Below, piece after piece: positions 25,554 through 34,401 of a stretch of 64,000 nt of DNA. The stretch's first letter is position 1, and each line of letters opens with the position of its first letter. Made by a program: the position numbers and the translations under genes. The stretch lies in assembly GCA_965229625.1 (NCBI GenBank), contig CBDDJJ010000001.1:1178001-1242000 (forward strand), read 5' to 3'. This DNA is from JANQIO01 sp965229625. Its GTDB lineage: Bacteria; Pseudomonadota; Gammaproteobacteria; Pseudomonadales; Halieaceae. The notes beneath the pieces are model-generated. The model was not told where the DNA came from. It worked only from the letters and a program-made list of their open reading frames with translations, and made no database searches.

Positions 25554-27513
25554 CTCCGGCCGGTGCGGTCACGGACTGCCGTGCCCGCCGGTAGCGCCGG
25601 TCTGCCAGCGTCAGGAAGCCACCCAGCGCCATGGCGATGGCGCCCGCCCAGATCCAGCGCACGAACGGCTTATAGTGCAGGCGTATGGCCCAGGCGCGAC
25701 CGTTCTCCAGTGGCTCACCCATGGCGATAAAGATATCCCGGAACACGCCGGCGTCGATGGCGGCTTCGGTCATGATCTGGCCCGAGGCCAGGTAGCGACG
25801 TTTCTGGGGCTGCAGCACCGCCACCGGCTTGCCATCACGCAGCACCGTAAAATTAGCGCCGTCTGCCACATAGTTGGGGCCTTGTACCGGCTCCAGGCTG
25901 TTGAAGGCAAAGCTGTAACCGGCCACCTCTTCCACGTCACCGGGGCTCATTTTGAGGTCGCGTTCGACGGCGTACTGGCTGACCAGCACGACACCGACCA
26001 CAGTAATCGCGAAACCCAGGTGGGCCGCCTGCATGCCCCAGTAGCTGGCCGGCAGGCGCCGCAGGCCGGCCCCCAGGCTCGAGGCATTGCGTACCCGGAT
26101 GGCGAAATCGCGCAGCATGGCCAGCGCCAGCCAGCCGGCGAGTATCACCGCCAGCATCACCCACAGGTTGAATTCACCCCCATAGACAAAGGGGAACACC
26201 AGGCCGATGACCAGCGCAGCAATTGCCGGCGCCGCCAGCTCCTGCACCCAGCGCTGGGTGGCATCCCGTTTCCAGCGCGACGTGGGTCCGACGCCCATAA
26301 AAGGAATCAACAGCGCCATCAGCGGCAGGAACACGGCATTGAAATAAGGCGGGCCCACTGAGTACTTGCCGAGCTCCAGCGCATCGGTAATCAGCGGGAA
26401 CAGCGTGCCGAACAATACCGTGAGCGTGGCCACCAGGAACACGACATTGTTTAGCAACAGCAGGCTTTCTCGGCTCACCCATTCGAAGCCGATACGGCTC
26501 TGGACCGCCGGCGCCCGCAGGGCATAGAGAGTGAGCGAGCCTCCGACCACGATGCCCAGGAAGGCGAGAATAAACACCCCGCGAGCCGGGTCCGCCGCAA
26601 AGGCGTGCACCGAGGTCAGCACGCCTGAGCGCACCAGGAATGTCCCAAGCAGGCTGAGAGAGAACGCGAAGATGGCCAGCAACACCGTCCAGCTACGGAA
26701 CAGGCCGCGCTTTTCGGTCACCGCCAGGCTGTGTATCAGCGCGGTGCCCGCCAGCCAGGGCATAAAGGAGGCATTCTCCACCGGGTCCCAGAACCACCAG
26801 CCGCCCCAGCCCAGCTCGTAGTAGGCCCACCAGCTACCCAGCATGATGCCGATGCTCAGGAAGGCCCAGGCAGCATTGGTCCAGGGCCGCGACCAGCGTG
26901 CCCAGCTCGCATCCAGCCGGCCACCCATCAGCGCAGCAATGGCAAACGCAAAGGCCACTGAAAAACCCACGTAACCCATGTACAGCAGCGGCGGGTGGAT
27001 AATCATGCCCGGGTCCTGCAGCAGCGGGTTGAGGTCGGCGCCATCCTGGGGCACACCCGGCAGGATTCGCTCGAAGGGATTGGAGGTCAGCAGCGAGAAC
27101 AGCAGAAAGCCGACGGCCACGAAGCCCAGCACCGAGAGTACCCGGGACAGCAGCACCAGGGGCAGCGCGGTACTGAACACGGCGACGGCCGCCGTCCAGC
27201 CCGACAGGAACAGGATCCACAGCACCATCGAACCCTCATGGTTACCCCAGGTGGCGGCAAACTTGAGGGCAGTCGGCATCAGGCTGTTGGAATTATTGGC
27301 CACCAGGGCCACGGAGAAGTCGTCGCCGATAAAGGACAACACCAGGCAGCCAAAAGCGATGCCGACAAACACGAACTGTCCGATAGCCAGTGAAGGTGCC
27401 ATGGCCATGGCTTTTTGATCACCGCGGAAACTGCCCAACAGCGGCACGATGCTCAGCAGCAGTGCCAGGCCCAGGGACAGGATCAGCGCAAAGTGCCCGA
27501 ACTCAGGAATCAT
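25534..27513 (-). CDS. ccmF: Haem lyase CcmF
   Basis: A 659-residue polytopic inner-membrane protein of the haem handling family. The tryptophan-rich WWD segment GWGGWWFWDPVENASFMPW is present at about 230-250, and flanking histidines fit haem ligation. With CcmH and CcmI it forms the complex that ligates haem from holo-CcmE to apocytochrome c. The start overlaps the ccmE stop by four bases. Confidence 0.96.
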   Translation of the reverse strand: MIPEFGHFALILSLGLALLLSIVPLLGSFRGDQKAMAMAPSLAIGQFVFVGIAFGCLVLSFIGDDFSVALVANNSNSLMPTALKFAATWGNHEGSMVLWILFLSGWTAAVAVFSTALPLVLLSRVLSVLGFVAVGFLLFSLLTSNPFERILPGVPQDGADLNPLLQDPGMIIHPPLLYMGYVGFSVAFAFAIAALMGGRLDASWARWSRPWTNAAWAFLSIGIMLGSWWAYYELGWGGWWFWDPVENASFMPWLAGTALIHSLAVTEKRGLFRSWTVLLAIFAFSLSLLGTFLVRSGVLTSVHAFAADPARGVFILAFLGIVVGGSLTLYALRAPAVQSRIGFEWVSRESLLLLNNVVFLVATLTVLFGTLFPLITDALELGKYSVGPPYFNAVFLPLMALLIPFMGVGPTSRWKRDATQRWVQELAAPAIAALVIGLVFPFVYGGEFNLWVMLAVILAGWLALAMLRDFAIRVRNASSLGAGLRRLPASYWGMQAAHLGFAITVVGVVLVSQYAVERDLKMSPGDVEEVAGYSFAFNSLEPVQGPNYVADGANFTVLRDGKPVAVLQPQKRRYLASGQIMTEAAIDAGVFRDIFIAMGEPLENGRAWAIRLHYKPFVRWIWAGAIAMALGGFLTLADRRYRRARQSVTAPAGGGLEAA

Positions 27514-27953
27514 GAGCCGGTCGCCTCATCGTGCGCGTTGGCGAGGGCCTCCGCGACTTCCGGCGGCATGTAGTTCTCGTCGTGCTTGGCCAGTACCTCA
27601 GTGGCCTGCAACACGCCGTTTTCATCCAGTACCCCGGAGGCCACCACGCCCTCCCCCTCGGAGAACAGGTCCGGCAGGATGCCGGTATACACCGCCGTGA
27701 CGGTGGCCTGGTAGTCGGTGACGTCAAACTCGACGCGCAGGGAATCGGTGTCGCGGCGCACGCTGCCTTCAACGACCATGCCGCCCAGGCGTATCGGCTG
27801 GCCCACCGGTGCCTTGCCGGCGGCGATTTCCGCCGGCGGGAAGAACAGGTTGATGTTGCCGCGTAGGCCGTAAGTTACCAGGCCCACGGCCAAGGTGGAG
27901 AACACCACGATGAAGCAGACCAGGACCAGCCGCTGTTTACGAACCGGATGCAT
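27510..27953 (-). CDS. ccmE: Haem chaperone CcmE
   Basis: A 147-residue periplasmic haem chaperone with an N-terminal membrane anchor (about 8-28) and an OB-fold domain. The covalent haem histidine is H124 in LAKHDENYMP, with Y128 as the likely axial ligand. The start lies 17 bases inside the end of ccmD. Confidence 0.95.
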   Translation of the reverse strand: MHPVRKQRLVLVCFIVVFSTLAVGLVTYGLRGNINLFFPPAEIAAGKAPVGQPIRLGGMVVEGSVRRDTDSLRVEFDVTDYQATVTAVYTGILPDLFSEGEGVVASGVLDENGVLQATEVLAKHDENYMPPEVAEALANAHDEATGS

Positions 27954-28158
27954 TGTTGACCTCCTCTATTCTGACACTGGGAGCGGCTCTGGGCTCCGGC
28001 GCGTCATCAACGCGCAGCTCGGCAATGAAACGCCGTGCCGAGCGCGCCGGCAGCGCCAGCAGGCCGATGCAAATCACCACACTCACCGCCACCACGGCCC
28101 ACACGTAAACTCCGTGCCCGTCCATGGCCAGCGCTGCCTGCAGGGAATCGAAATACAC
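27937..28158 (-). CDS. ccmD: Haem exporter accessory protein CcmD
   Basis: A 73-residue small membrane protein with one helix (about 18-37) after the MDGHGVYVWAV segment typical of CcmD, and a charged cytoplasmic tail longer than usual. CcmD is needed to release holo-CcmE from CcmABC. It lies one base after ccmC and overlaps ccmE. Confidence 0.88.
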   Translation of the reverse strand: MYFDSLQAALAMDGHGVYVWAVVAVSVVICIGLLALPARSARRFIAELRVDDAPEPRAAPSVRIEEVNNASGS

Positions 28159-28159
28159 C

Positions 28160-28897
28160 TCAGCCGACTCCCACGAGCGAACGCACCCAACCGGTGCCGG
28201 CGCCGCGCCGCAGCAGTTCGCTGCGCATGTTCAGTAGCAGCGCACAGGTAAACAGACAGTAGAACGCGAGAATCATCAGCAGCAGCGGTTGCAGCATGGA
28301 GCTGTGCATGGCGCTCTCTTCCGTGAACTTGATGGTGGCGGGCTGGTGCAGGCTGTACCACCAGTCCACCGACTTGTAGATGATAGGAATATTGACCATA
28401 CCCACCAGGCTCAGAACCGCGCAGGCCTTTCCGGCGGCCTCCTTGTTCTCGTAGGCCTGGTACAGCGCCATGACACCGAGGTAGAGGAAGAACAGGATCA
28501 GCATGGAGGTGATGCGGGCATCCCACACCCAGTAGGTGCCCCAGGTCGGCTTGCCCCAGATGGCGCCGGACAGCAGGCTCAGGAAGGTGAGCGCGGCACC
28601 CACCGGGGCTGCGCACTTCATGGCCACTTCAGCCATTTTCATACGCCAGATCAGGCTCACCGCGCCGGCAATCGCCATCACATAGTAACCCGCCAGCGCG
28701 ACGACGGAGGCCGGCACATGAAAGTAGATGATGCGAAAGCTGTTGCCCTGCTTGAAGTCCATCGGTGCATACAGCAGGCCCCAGACCGCGCCCACTGCCA
28801 ACATCAGCACCGTGAGCGGCAGCAGTATGGCCAGGATTCGCCCGGAGATGCGGTACATCCAGGGCGGCGAACCAAGCTTGTGAAACCACGTCCACAT
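28160..28897 (-). CDS. ccmC: Haem delivery protein CcmC
   Basis: A 245-residue, six-helix inner-membrane protein with the WWD motif KPTWGTYWVWDARITSML at about 122-139 and flanking conserved histidines, including H60 in YFHVPAS. It loads haem onto CcmE. Unlike most junctions in this cluster, it is separated from ccmB by 57 bases that contain a perfect -10 box, so ccmC-I may be transcribed independently of ttcA-ccmAB. Confidence 0.95.
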   Translation of the reverse strand: MWTWFHKLGSPPWMYRISGRILAILLPLTVLMLAVGAVWGLLYAPMDFKQGNSFRIIYFHVPASVVALAGYYVMAIAGAVSLIWRMKMAEVAMKCAAPVGAALTFLSLLSGAIWGKPTWGTYWVWDARITSMLILFFLYLGVMALYQAYENKEAAGKACAVLSLVGMVNIPIIYKSVDWWYSLHQPATIKFTEESAMHSSMLQPLLLMILAFYCLFTCALLLNMRSELLRRGAGTGWVRSLVGVG

Positions 28898-28927
28898 TAG
28901 GGTTATTAACCTTTAAAACAGGGCCAG

Positions 28928-28955
28928 ATTATAGCGAGCTTGTTCACGTTGTACC
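28928..28955 (-). promoter_or_regulatory. Candidate promoter for ccmCDEFGHI
   Basis: A perfect TATAAT (28933-28928, minus strand) lies 16 bases after GGTACA (28955-28950, three of six matches). The start would be near 28921, about 24 bases before the ccmC ATG. A short palindrome GGTTATTAACC (28901-28911) lies in the leader; I know no regulator for it. Confidence 0.45.
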
Positions 28956-29650
28956 TAACCTGCATCAACAGAAATCCGCAGGCCCGCGCTGATGGCAAAA
29001 GGCGCCAGGGCTACCGCCAGGGACAGCATGCCCGCCAGCAACAGCAGCTGGGGCGCCGGGTCGAAACCCTCAGCCGCAAAGCGCACCGCACCGGCGGCAA
29101 AGATCAGCACCGGTATATACAGCGGTACGATGATCAGCGAAATCAGCATTCCGCCGCGCTTGAGACTGACGGTAAGCGCGGCGCCGATGCTGCCCACCAG
29201 GCTCAGCACTGCAGTGCCCAACAGCATGCTCAGCATCAGCACCGGCAGCGCCACAACCGGCAGCTGCAGCATGGTCGCGAACAGCGGTGACAGCAGGGTC
29301 AAAGGCAGGCCCGTCACCAGCCAGTGGGCCGCCGTGTAAGTCAGCGAGGCGAGATATAACGGCTGCGGTGAGAGCAGCAGCTGCTCCAGTGAGCCATCGT
29401 CGTAATCCTGGCGGAACATACCCTCGGCGGCCATCAGCGAGGCCAGCAGCGCCACGATCCAGAGGATTCCCGGGGCAAACTCGGCGAGCTGGGCCGGCTC
29501 CGGCCCGATCCCCAGGGGGAACAGGGTCACCACCAGCAGGAAAAACAGCAGTGGGTTGATAGTGTCCACCGGCCGCCGGTAGGCCAGCAGCAGCTGGCGC
29601 TTCAACGAAGCGCCAAGGAAAGCGCCGACGGATACCTGCGGGGTACTCAT
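28955..29650 (-). CDS. ccmB: Haem exporter permease CcmB
   Basis: A 231-residue inner-membrane protein with about six hydrophobic segments and the conserved RQDYDDGSLEQLLLSP loop of CcmB. It is the membrane partner of the CcmA ATPase in the CcmABCD complex that releases haem-loaded CcmE. The start overlaps the ccmA stop by four bases. Confidence 0.94.
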   Translation of the reverse strand: MSTPQVSVGAFLGASLKRQLLLAYRRPVDTINPLLFFLLVVTLFPLGIGPEPAQLAEFAPGILWIVALLASLMAAEGMFRQDYDDGSLEQLLLSPQPLYLASLTYTAAHWLVTGLPLTLLSPLFATMLQLPVVALPVLMLSMLLGTAVLSLVGSIGAALTVSLKRGGMLISLIIVPLYIPVLIFAAGAVRFAAEGFDPAPQLLLLAGMLSLAVALAPFAISAGLRISVDAG

Positions 29651-30291
29651 GCGCCGCCTCCCAGCACCAGGCGCCGCAGGGGAATATCCAGCGGTAAATC
29701 CTGGTGGGACGTGAGCACCACCGCCCCGCCCCGCGACACCTGCTCGGCCATGGTCGCCGCCAGTGCAGCGACCCCGTCGCGATCAATGGCGGTGAAGGGT
29801 TCATCCAGCAGCCATAGTGTATTCTCGCGCCCGGCGTCGAAGGACAGGTACAGGCGGGCCAGGTTGACACGGCGCTGCTGGCCGGCGGAGAGGTGCTGGC
29901 AGAACACGTCGGCACGCCCGCTGAGGCCGACGCGCTGTAGCGCGCTGTCGATGGCCCCGGCGTCCCAGCCCTGGCTGCGGCAGGCCCAGGCCAGGTTTTC
30001 CCGCGGCGTCAGCAGTTGCTTGATGCCGGCGCGGTGGCCCAGGTAAAGCAGCTCGTCACAATGGCGGCTAATGCTGCCGGAGAGGCCCAGCCGTGACAGC
30101 CCCGCCAGGCTGCGCAGCAGGGTGGTTTTGCCGCTGCCGTTGGGCCCCTCGATCAGTACCAGTTCCCCGGCAGAGATATCCAGGTCCAGGCCATCGAGCA
30201 GCGGGCGACCGCCGCGCTCCAGGCCGAGCCCGCGAACCGACACCAGCGCCGAAGGGGCTGAGGGCTGGGCGGCGCTCTCTTTCGCGCTCAC
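29647..30291 (-). CDS. ccmA: Haem exporter ATP-binding protein CcmA
   Basis: A 214-residue ABC ATPase. Walker A is EGPNGSGKTT (about 46-55), the signature is LSAGQQRRVNLA, and Walker B is WLLDEPFTAID. I take the GTG at 30291 as the start: it overlaps the ttcA stop by one base (TAGTG), and the family N-terminus begins shortly after; the open frame runs much further upstream but only as a shadow of ttcA. Coupling to ttcA is unusual for ccm genes but follows directly from the overlap. Confidence 0.92.
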   Translation of the reverse strand: MSAKESAAQPSAPSALVSVRGLGLERGGRPLLDGLDLDISAGELVLIEGPNGSGKTTLLRSLAGLSRLGLSGSISRHCDELLYLGHRAGIKQLLTPRENLAWACRSQGWDAGAIDSALQRVGLSGRADVFCQHLSAGQQRRVNLARLYLSFDAGRENTLWLLDEPFTAIDRDGVAALAATMAEQVSRGGAVVLTSHQDLPLDIPLRRLVLGGGA

Positions 30292-31136
30292 TATAAATTG
30301 ACGACCCTGATGCCCTGTGCATCGCCCATGTGCAGCTCGCGGTCCACGCTGAGCGAGCGGAAGTCGAACAGCTCGATGTCGGCGAGCTGGGACGGCGCCA
30401 CATTGCGAATGGCGCGGAATATGGTCTCGGTGCGGCCCGGGTACTGGCGCTCCCAGTCCCGCAGCATGGCCTTCACCTGCACCCTCTGCAGGTTCTCCTG
30501 GGAACCGCACAGGTTGCAGGGAATGATCGGGAATGCCTTGTAGTCGGCATACTCGGCGAGGTCCTGCTCCTTGCAGTAGGCCATGGGGCGAATCACCACA
30601 TTGGCGCCGTCGTCGCTGAGCAGCTTGGGCGGCATGGCCTTGAGGGTGCCGCCAAAAAACATATTGAGGAAGAGAGTCTCGACAATGTCGTCCCGGTGGT
30701 GGCCCAAGGCGAGTTTGGTGGCACCGATCTCCAGCGCGAACCCGTACAGACTGCCGCGACGCAGGCGCGAGCACAGGCCGCAGGTGGTTTTGCCCTCGGG
30801 TACCACTTCCTTGACGATACTGTAGGTGTCCTTCTCGAGGATGTAGTAGGGCACGCCGACGCTGTCGAGATAGGCCGGTAGCACTTCCTCGGGGAATCCT
30901 GGCTGTTTCTGGTCGAGGTTGACCGCGATCAGCTCGAAGCTGACCGGGGCCGAGCGCTGCAGGTTCATCAGCACGTCGAGCATGGCGTAGGAATCCTTGC
31001 CGCCGGACAGGCACACCATGACCTTGTCGCCGTCTTCAATCATGTTGTAGTCGGCGATGGCGGTGCCCACGTGTCGACGCAGCCGCTTCTGCAGCTTGTT
31101 GAATTCCGTGCGCTCTTTCTTGGACAGCTCTCTCAC
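30291..31136 (-). CDS. ttcA: tRNA 2-thiocytidine synthase TtcA
   Basis: A 281-residue PP-loop ATP pyrophosphatase that thiolates cytidine 32 of certain tRNAs. The PP-loop is SGGKDS (44-49); the iron-sulphur cluster ligands are the CxxC pairs C119/C122 (CGLC) and C207/C210 (CNLC). The start is GTG at 31136, preceded by two more copies of an 11-base repeat that itself begins with GTGAG, so the exact start deserves experimental support. The stop overlaps ccmA. Confidence 0.93.
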   Translation of the reverse strand: MRELSKKERTEFNKLQKRLRRHVGTAIADYNMIEDGDKVMVCLSGGKDSYAMLDVLMNLQRSAPVSFELIAVNLDQKQPGFPEEVLPAYLDSVGVPYYILEKDTYSIVKEVVPEGKTTCGLCSRLRRGSLYGFALEIGATKLALGHHRDDIVETLFLNMFFGGTLKAMPPKLLSDDGANVVIRPMAYCKEQDLAEYADYKAFPIIPCNLCGSQENLQRVQVKAMLRDWERQYPGRTETIFRAIRNVAPSQLADIELFDFRSLSVDRELHMGDAQGIRVVNL

Positions 31137-31158
31137 AGGTCGCTCACAGATCGCTCAC
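31126..31158 (-). repeat. Three 11-bp tandem repeats at the ttcA start
   Basis: On the minus strand, GTGAGCGATCT (31158-31148), GTGAGCGACCT (31147-31137) and GTGAGAGAGCT (31136-31126) follow each other exactly. The last GTG is the ttcA start codon. Eleven bases is about one helical turn and puts the three GTG codons in three different frames. Whether it is a regulatory site or a replication-slippage product cannot be told. Confidence 0.7.
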
Positions 31159-31336
31159 TGAAGGCCCTTGCGGGGTTCTCTCTATCGGCGGCGAATTCTA
31201 CGCGAGTTTGCCGCTAAAATCTCCCGGCGGCGTCGATCCGGTAGCTTTTTGAAAGGCTGGTGTCTAGAATGTGCGCCCCGAAAACGTTGCCGGTTCCAGA
31301 CCGCGCCCACTCACCCTTCCCGCGAGGTAGACTTTG
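31159..31336. other. ttcA-mdh divergent intergenic region
   Basis: This stretch lies between the divergent starts of ttcA and mdh. TAGAAT occurs on the plus strand at 31265-31270 and on the minus strand at 31201-31196, both -10-like but without convincing -35 boxes; TTGAAA at 31249-31254 is too close to serve the former. GAGG at 31324-31327 is the mdh ribosome site. I see no small gene or RNA. Confidence 0.3.
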
Positions 31337-32317
31337 ATGAAAGCCCCCGTTCGTGTCACCGTGACCGGCGCCGCCGGCCAGATTGGTTACGCCCTGCTGT
31401 TCCGCATTGCCGCCGGCAATATGCTGGGTGAAGACCAGCCGGTCATCCTGCAGCTGCTGGACATCACCCCGGCCATGGAAGCCCTCGAAGGTGTGCGCAT
31501 GGAGCTGGACGACTGTGCCTTCCCGCTGCTGGCCGACGTTATCTGCACCGACCATCCGAATGTGGCCTTCAAGGACACAGACTACGCCCTGCTGGTGGGC
31601 GCGCGCCCGCGCGGCCCGGGCATGGAGCGCAAGGACCTGCTGGAAGCCAACGCGGCCATTTTCTCCACCCAAGGCAAGGCCATCAATGACAACGCCAGCA
31701 AGGACATCAAGGTGTTGGTGGTAGGTAACCCGGCCAACACCAACGCGCTGATTGCCCAGCGCAACGCGCCGGACATCAACCCGCGCCAGTTCACGGCCAT
31801 GACCCGCCTGGACCACAACCGCGCCATGACCCAGATTGCCCAGAAGACCGGCAAGACCGTCAACGACGTGAAGGACATGACCATCTGGGGCAACCACTCC
31901 GCCACCCAATACCCGGACCTGTTCAATGCCAAGGTAGACGGCACCGCCGCTATCGAACTGGTGGACCAGGCCTGGTATGAAGGCGAGTTCATCCCGGTGG
32001 TGCAGCAGCGCGGTGCCGCCATCATCAAGGCCCGCGGCGCCTCCTCGGCCGCCTCCGCCGCCAACGCCGCGATCGACCACATGCACTCCTGGGCCCTGGG
32101 TACCGACAGCGACAGCTGGGTGTCCATGGGCGTGTACTCGGATGGTTCCTACGACATCGAGGAAGGCCTGATCTACTCCTTCCCCTGCCGCTGCAGCGGC
32201 GGCGACTGGGAGATCGTACAGGGCGTAGACGTGTCTGACTTCAGCCGTGAAAAGATGACCGCCACCGAAACCGAACTCAAGGAAGAGCGGGACGCCGTTC
32301 AACACCTGCTGCCTTGA
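31337..32317 (+). CDS. mdh: Malate dehydrogenase
   Basis: A 326-residue NAD-dependent malate dehydrogenase of the dimeric, cytosolic-like group that interconverts malate and oxaloacetate. The NAD loop is GAAGQIGY (11-18), the substrate arginines lie in GARPRGPGMERKDLL (R92, R98), and the proton relay is D159 with H187 in WGNHSATQYPD. The start is the ATG at 31337; a TTG immediately before it is in frame but GAGG at 31324-31327 suits the ATG. The stop codon overlaps the following TetR gene. Confidence 0.95.
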   Translation: MKAPVRVTVTGAAGQIGYALLFRIAAGNMLGEDQPVILQLLDITPAMEALEGVRMELDDCAFPLLADVICTDHPNVAFKDTDYALLVGARPRGPGMERKDLLEANAAIFSTQGKAINDNASKDIKVLVVGNPANTNALIAQRNAPDINPRQFTAMTRLDHNRAMTQIAQKTGKTVNDVKDMTIWGNHSATQYPDLFNAKVDGTAAIELVDQAWYEGEFIPVVQQRGAAIIKARGASSAASAANAAIDHMHSWALGTDSDSWVSMGVYSDGSYDIEEGLIYSFPCRCSGGDWEIVQGVDVSDFSREKMTATETELKEERDAVQHLLP

Positions 32318-32931
32318 GCGCGGAACCCACAACTCGCAGCTACCACCACGGCAACCTGCGCAATGAGCTGCTGGACACCGCCGAGGCGCAGCTAGCTGAG
32401 ACGGGCATGGAGGAACTCAGCCTCCGTGCCCTGGCCCGCGCAATCGGCGTGTCACAGACCGCGCCTTACCGTCACTTCAAGGACAAGAACGAGCTGCTCG
32501 CGGCACTCGCCACCCGCGGCTACCGCAAGCTGCTGGAAGACCTGGAAGCCGCGGCCCAGGCCGCCGGTGACGACCCGGATGCCGAGATGAAGGCTTTCGC
32601 CCACGCCTACGTGGGTTACGCCATGGAGAACCCGGACCTGTTCAAGCTGATGTTCGGCCCCACCCTGCAGCCCCAGGCCAACTACCCGGAGCTGTACCAG
32701 GCCAGCCGCGACACCTATGAACTGGTGCGCGCCATCATGCGCAGCGGCATCGACAAGGGCATCTTCCGCGATGAGGACGACCACTACATGGCCAACGCCG
32801 GCTGGTCCGGCATTCACGGCCTGGCCACCCTCAAGGTCGACATGCCCCAACTGTTCGAACGCCACGTCGACCTCACCCGCCAGATCGACCTGGAAGTGCG
32901 CATCTTCCTCGCCGGCATTCACGCCGAGTAA
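32314..32931 (+). CDS. TetR/AcrR family regulator with WHG-type C-domain
   Basis: A 205-residue one-component repressor. The N-terminal helix-turn-helix spans about 12-58 (SYHHGNLRNELLDTA, LSLRALARAIGVSQTAPYRH), and the ligand-binding domain resembles the TetR_C_33/WHG group (GYAMENPDLFKLMFGP; WSGIHGLATL). The start is TTG at 32314, which overlaps the mdh stop (TTGA) and gives the family N-terminus; there is no ATG before residue 31. Cotranscription with mdh is likely. The ligand and targets are unknown. Confidence 0.85.
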   Translation: MSAEPTTRSYHHGNLRNELLDTAEAQLAETGMEELSLRALARAIGVSQTAPYRHFKDKNELLAALATRGYRKLLEDLEAAAQAAGDDPDAEMKAFAHAYVGYAMENPDLFKLMFGPTLQPQANYPELYQASRDTYELVRAIMRSGIDKGIFRDEDDHYMANAGWSGIHGLATLKVDMPQLFERHVDLTRQIDLEVRIFLAGIHAE

Positions 32932-32954
32932 AACCATCTCACCTTCGAGCGTGA

Positions 32955-32976
32955 GCTTACGTTAGGCCGCACGCGC
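32955..32976. repeat. Copy 1 of 22-bp repeat flanking creD
   Basis: This copy, GCTTACGTTAGGCCGCACGC plus GC, matches a second one at 34553-34574 in the same orientation with two mismatches over 22 bases. Both contain CGT-(T/A)AGGCCGC-ACG, which can fold into a small stem-loop. It lies 24 bases after the TetR stop. Confidence 0.75.
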
Positions 32977-33026
32977 AGCTTTCTGCCCCCACAGGGTCAA
33001 ATCTACGATTCGTGAAATAGCTTTGG

Positions 33027-33052
33027 CAAAAAGGGGGTACGATCGCTTTTTG
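33027..33052. terminator. Candidate bidirectional terminator between tetR and creD
   Basis: CAAAAAG (33027-33033) and CTTTTTG (33046-33052) are inverted repeats 12 bases apart between the convergent TetR and creD genes. A and T runs on each side would give U tracts in either direction, but the stem is AT-rich and weak. Confidence 0.35.
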
Positions 33053-33066
33053 GGCGAGTGGAATGA

Positions 33067-34401
33067 TCAATCGGCGACGCGGTACCAGTCGACCTTTCGG
33101 GTCAGGATCATTACTGCAGCCAGCACGGCGAAGACCAACACGCTGCCGCCCAACAGGGCGTAATCCTCTGCGTCGACAATGAGATATAGCAGCCCGTAGA
33201 GCCCGGCCAGAGCAACGCTAAACAACAGCGCGCCTGCCGCGCTGTCCAGGATATTGCGCAGGTAGAATCCGAGCAGGCTGACACAGGCGACGGTGGCCAC
33301 CAGGTAGGCGCGCCCGAAGCCAACGTGCTCTGCCATGGAGAGCAAGAGTAGATAGAACACCGCCAGGGCGAGGCCGACCAGGAGATATTCCACCGGGTGG
33401 ATACGCAGGCTGCGAAGCACCTCGAACACGAAGAAGGTGACAAAACTCAGGCCGATGAAGAGCATGCCATACTGAGCAGAACGCCGCGCCTGCGAGTAGA
33501 TATCGACCGGTTCAATGAGACTGACCCCCAGCCTGGGGTAGACCAGTTCTTCACAATCGCCCCTCCCGCATTCGGCCGCCAGGCTGACGAAGTTGGAGGC
33601 GAACTGGTTGGTCTTCCAACGGGCGCTGAAGCCATCTTCCTCGATACTTCTCTGGTAGGGAGGAAACTCGCCATTAAAGCGCGGGTGTGGCCAGTCAGCT
33701 CGCACAGCCAGCTCGGCATCCAGCGCTGCCGGGATAAGCCCCAGGGTTTCCATACCGCGCAGCGTCAGGCCCACCTCGAAAGACATAGGCTGGCCCGTGC
33801 CTGCCCAATCCATCGGCAGTTCGGCATTCACACCCGTGCTCGCTGAAGGCAGGCCGGAACCCGACCGCGGGTCGAGCTGCATAGTGTTCCAGTGGATGAT
33901 CGGCGCCTGTTCGAGACCGCGAGGGTCGCTGATCACGACCGACAGGAACGGCCGCTCCCAGTTCACCGTCTTATCCCGTGGTGACAGGGCATCGCGCTGT
34001 GCCAATACCGTGCCCGAATCGAACTCACCGGTCACACGCACCGACGCTGTATAGACCGGAAACTCATAGATACCCCGGTAACGGCGTTCGCTGACCAGGG
34101 AGGACTCCAGCGATACCGTGTTCGGTAACACCAACACCTGCCCCCGCCGCGGTGCCGAAGCGGCACCCTGGCCCACGGTGAAGCCGCTGGGGTGCACCGC
34201 GGTGTCCACTGTGTAAGGGAATACCAACACCGGTGTCATAAGGCGCTGGCTTGCCGTCCAGGCTCGCGACAGCTCCGACTTCGCGATTGAGCGATACGAG
34301 GCACGCTCATTGATCTTGCCTTTCACCACGAGCAAAGGCACTAGCAACACCAGTGCAATCAATGTGATGGCGCCCAGTTTGAGGGAAAGGCTTTTCTGCA
34401 C
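33067..34401 (-). CDS. creD: CreD-family inner membrane protein
   Basis: A 444-residue inner-membrane protein. It has an N-terminal helix (about 7-27), a large periplasmic region (about 30-300) with the conserved ERRYRGIYEFPVYTA and PLSF-type blocks, and five or six helices in the last 140 residues. CreD/BlrD proteins are effectors of the CreBC two-component system linked to envelope stress and beta-lactam response in related bacteria; their biochemical function is unknown. No creBC genes are nearby. I choose GTG at 34401, which gives the family N-terminus (MQKSLSLKLG); a TTG at 34455 is less likely. The gene is bracketed by two 22-bp repeats. Confidence 0.82.
   Translation of the reverse strand: MQKSLSLKLGAITLIALVLLVPLLVVKGKINERASYRSIAKSELSRAWTASQRLMTPVLVFPYTVDTAVHPSGFTVGQGAASAPRRGQVLVLPNTVSLESSLVSERRYRGIYEFPVYTASVRVTGEFDSGTVLAQRDALSPRDKTVNWERPFLSVVISDPRGLEQAPIIHWNTMQLDPRSGSGLPSASTGVNAELPMDWAGTGQPMSFEVGLTLRGMETLGLIPAALDAELAVRADWPHPRFNGEFPPYQRSIEEDGFSARWKTNQFASNFVSLAAECGRGDCEELVYPRLGVSLIEPVDIYSQARRSAQYGMLFIGLSFVTFFVFEVLRSLRIHPVEYLLVGLALAVFYLLLLSMAEHVGFGRAYLVATVACVSLLGFYLRNILDSAAGALLFSVALAGLYGLLYLIVDAEDYALLGGSVLVFAVLAAVMILTRKVDWYRVAD

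Noticed and set aside
28901..28911. GGTTATTAACC operator before ccmC
   Set aside because: A short palindrome can arise by chance and matches no regulator I can name; noted only within the promoter entry.
30292..31014. Upstream extension of ccmA
   Set aside because: The frame runs into ttcA and gives no CcmA-like sequence; the GTG at 30291 overlapping the ttcA stop is the reasonable start.
32961..32967. Integron attC-like core GTTAGGC
   Set aside because: There is no complementary core at a suitable distance, the second repeat copy has GTAAGGC, and no integrase or cassette array is present.
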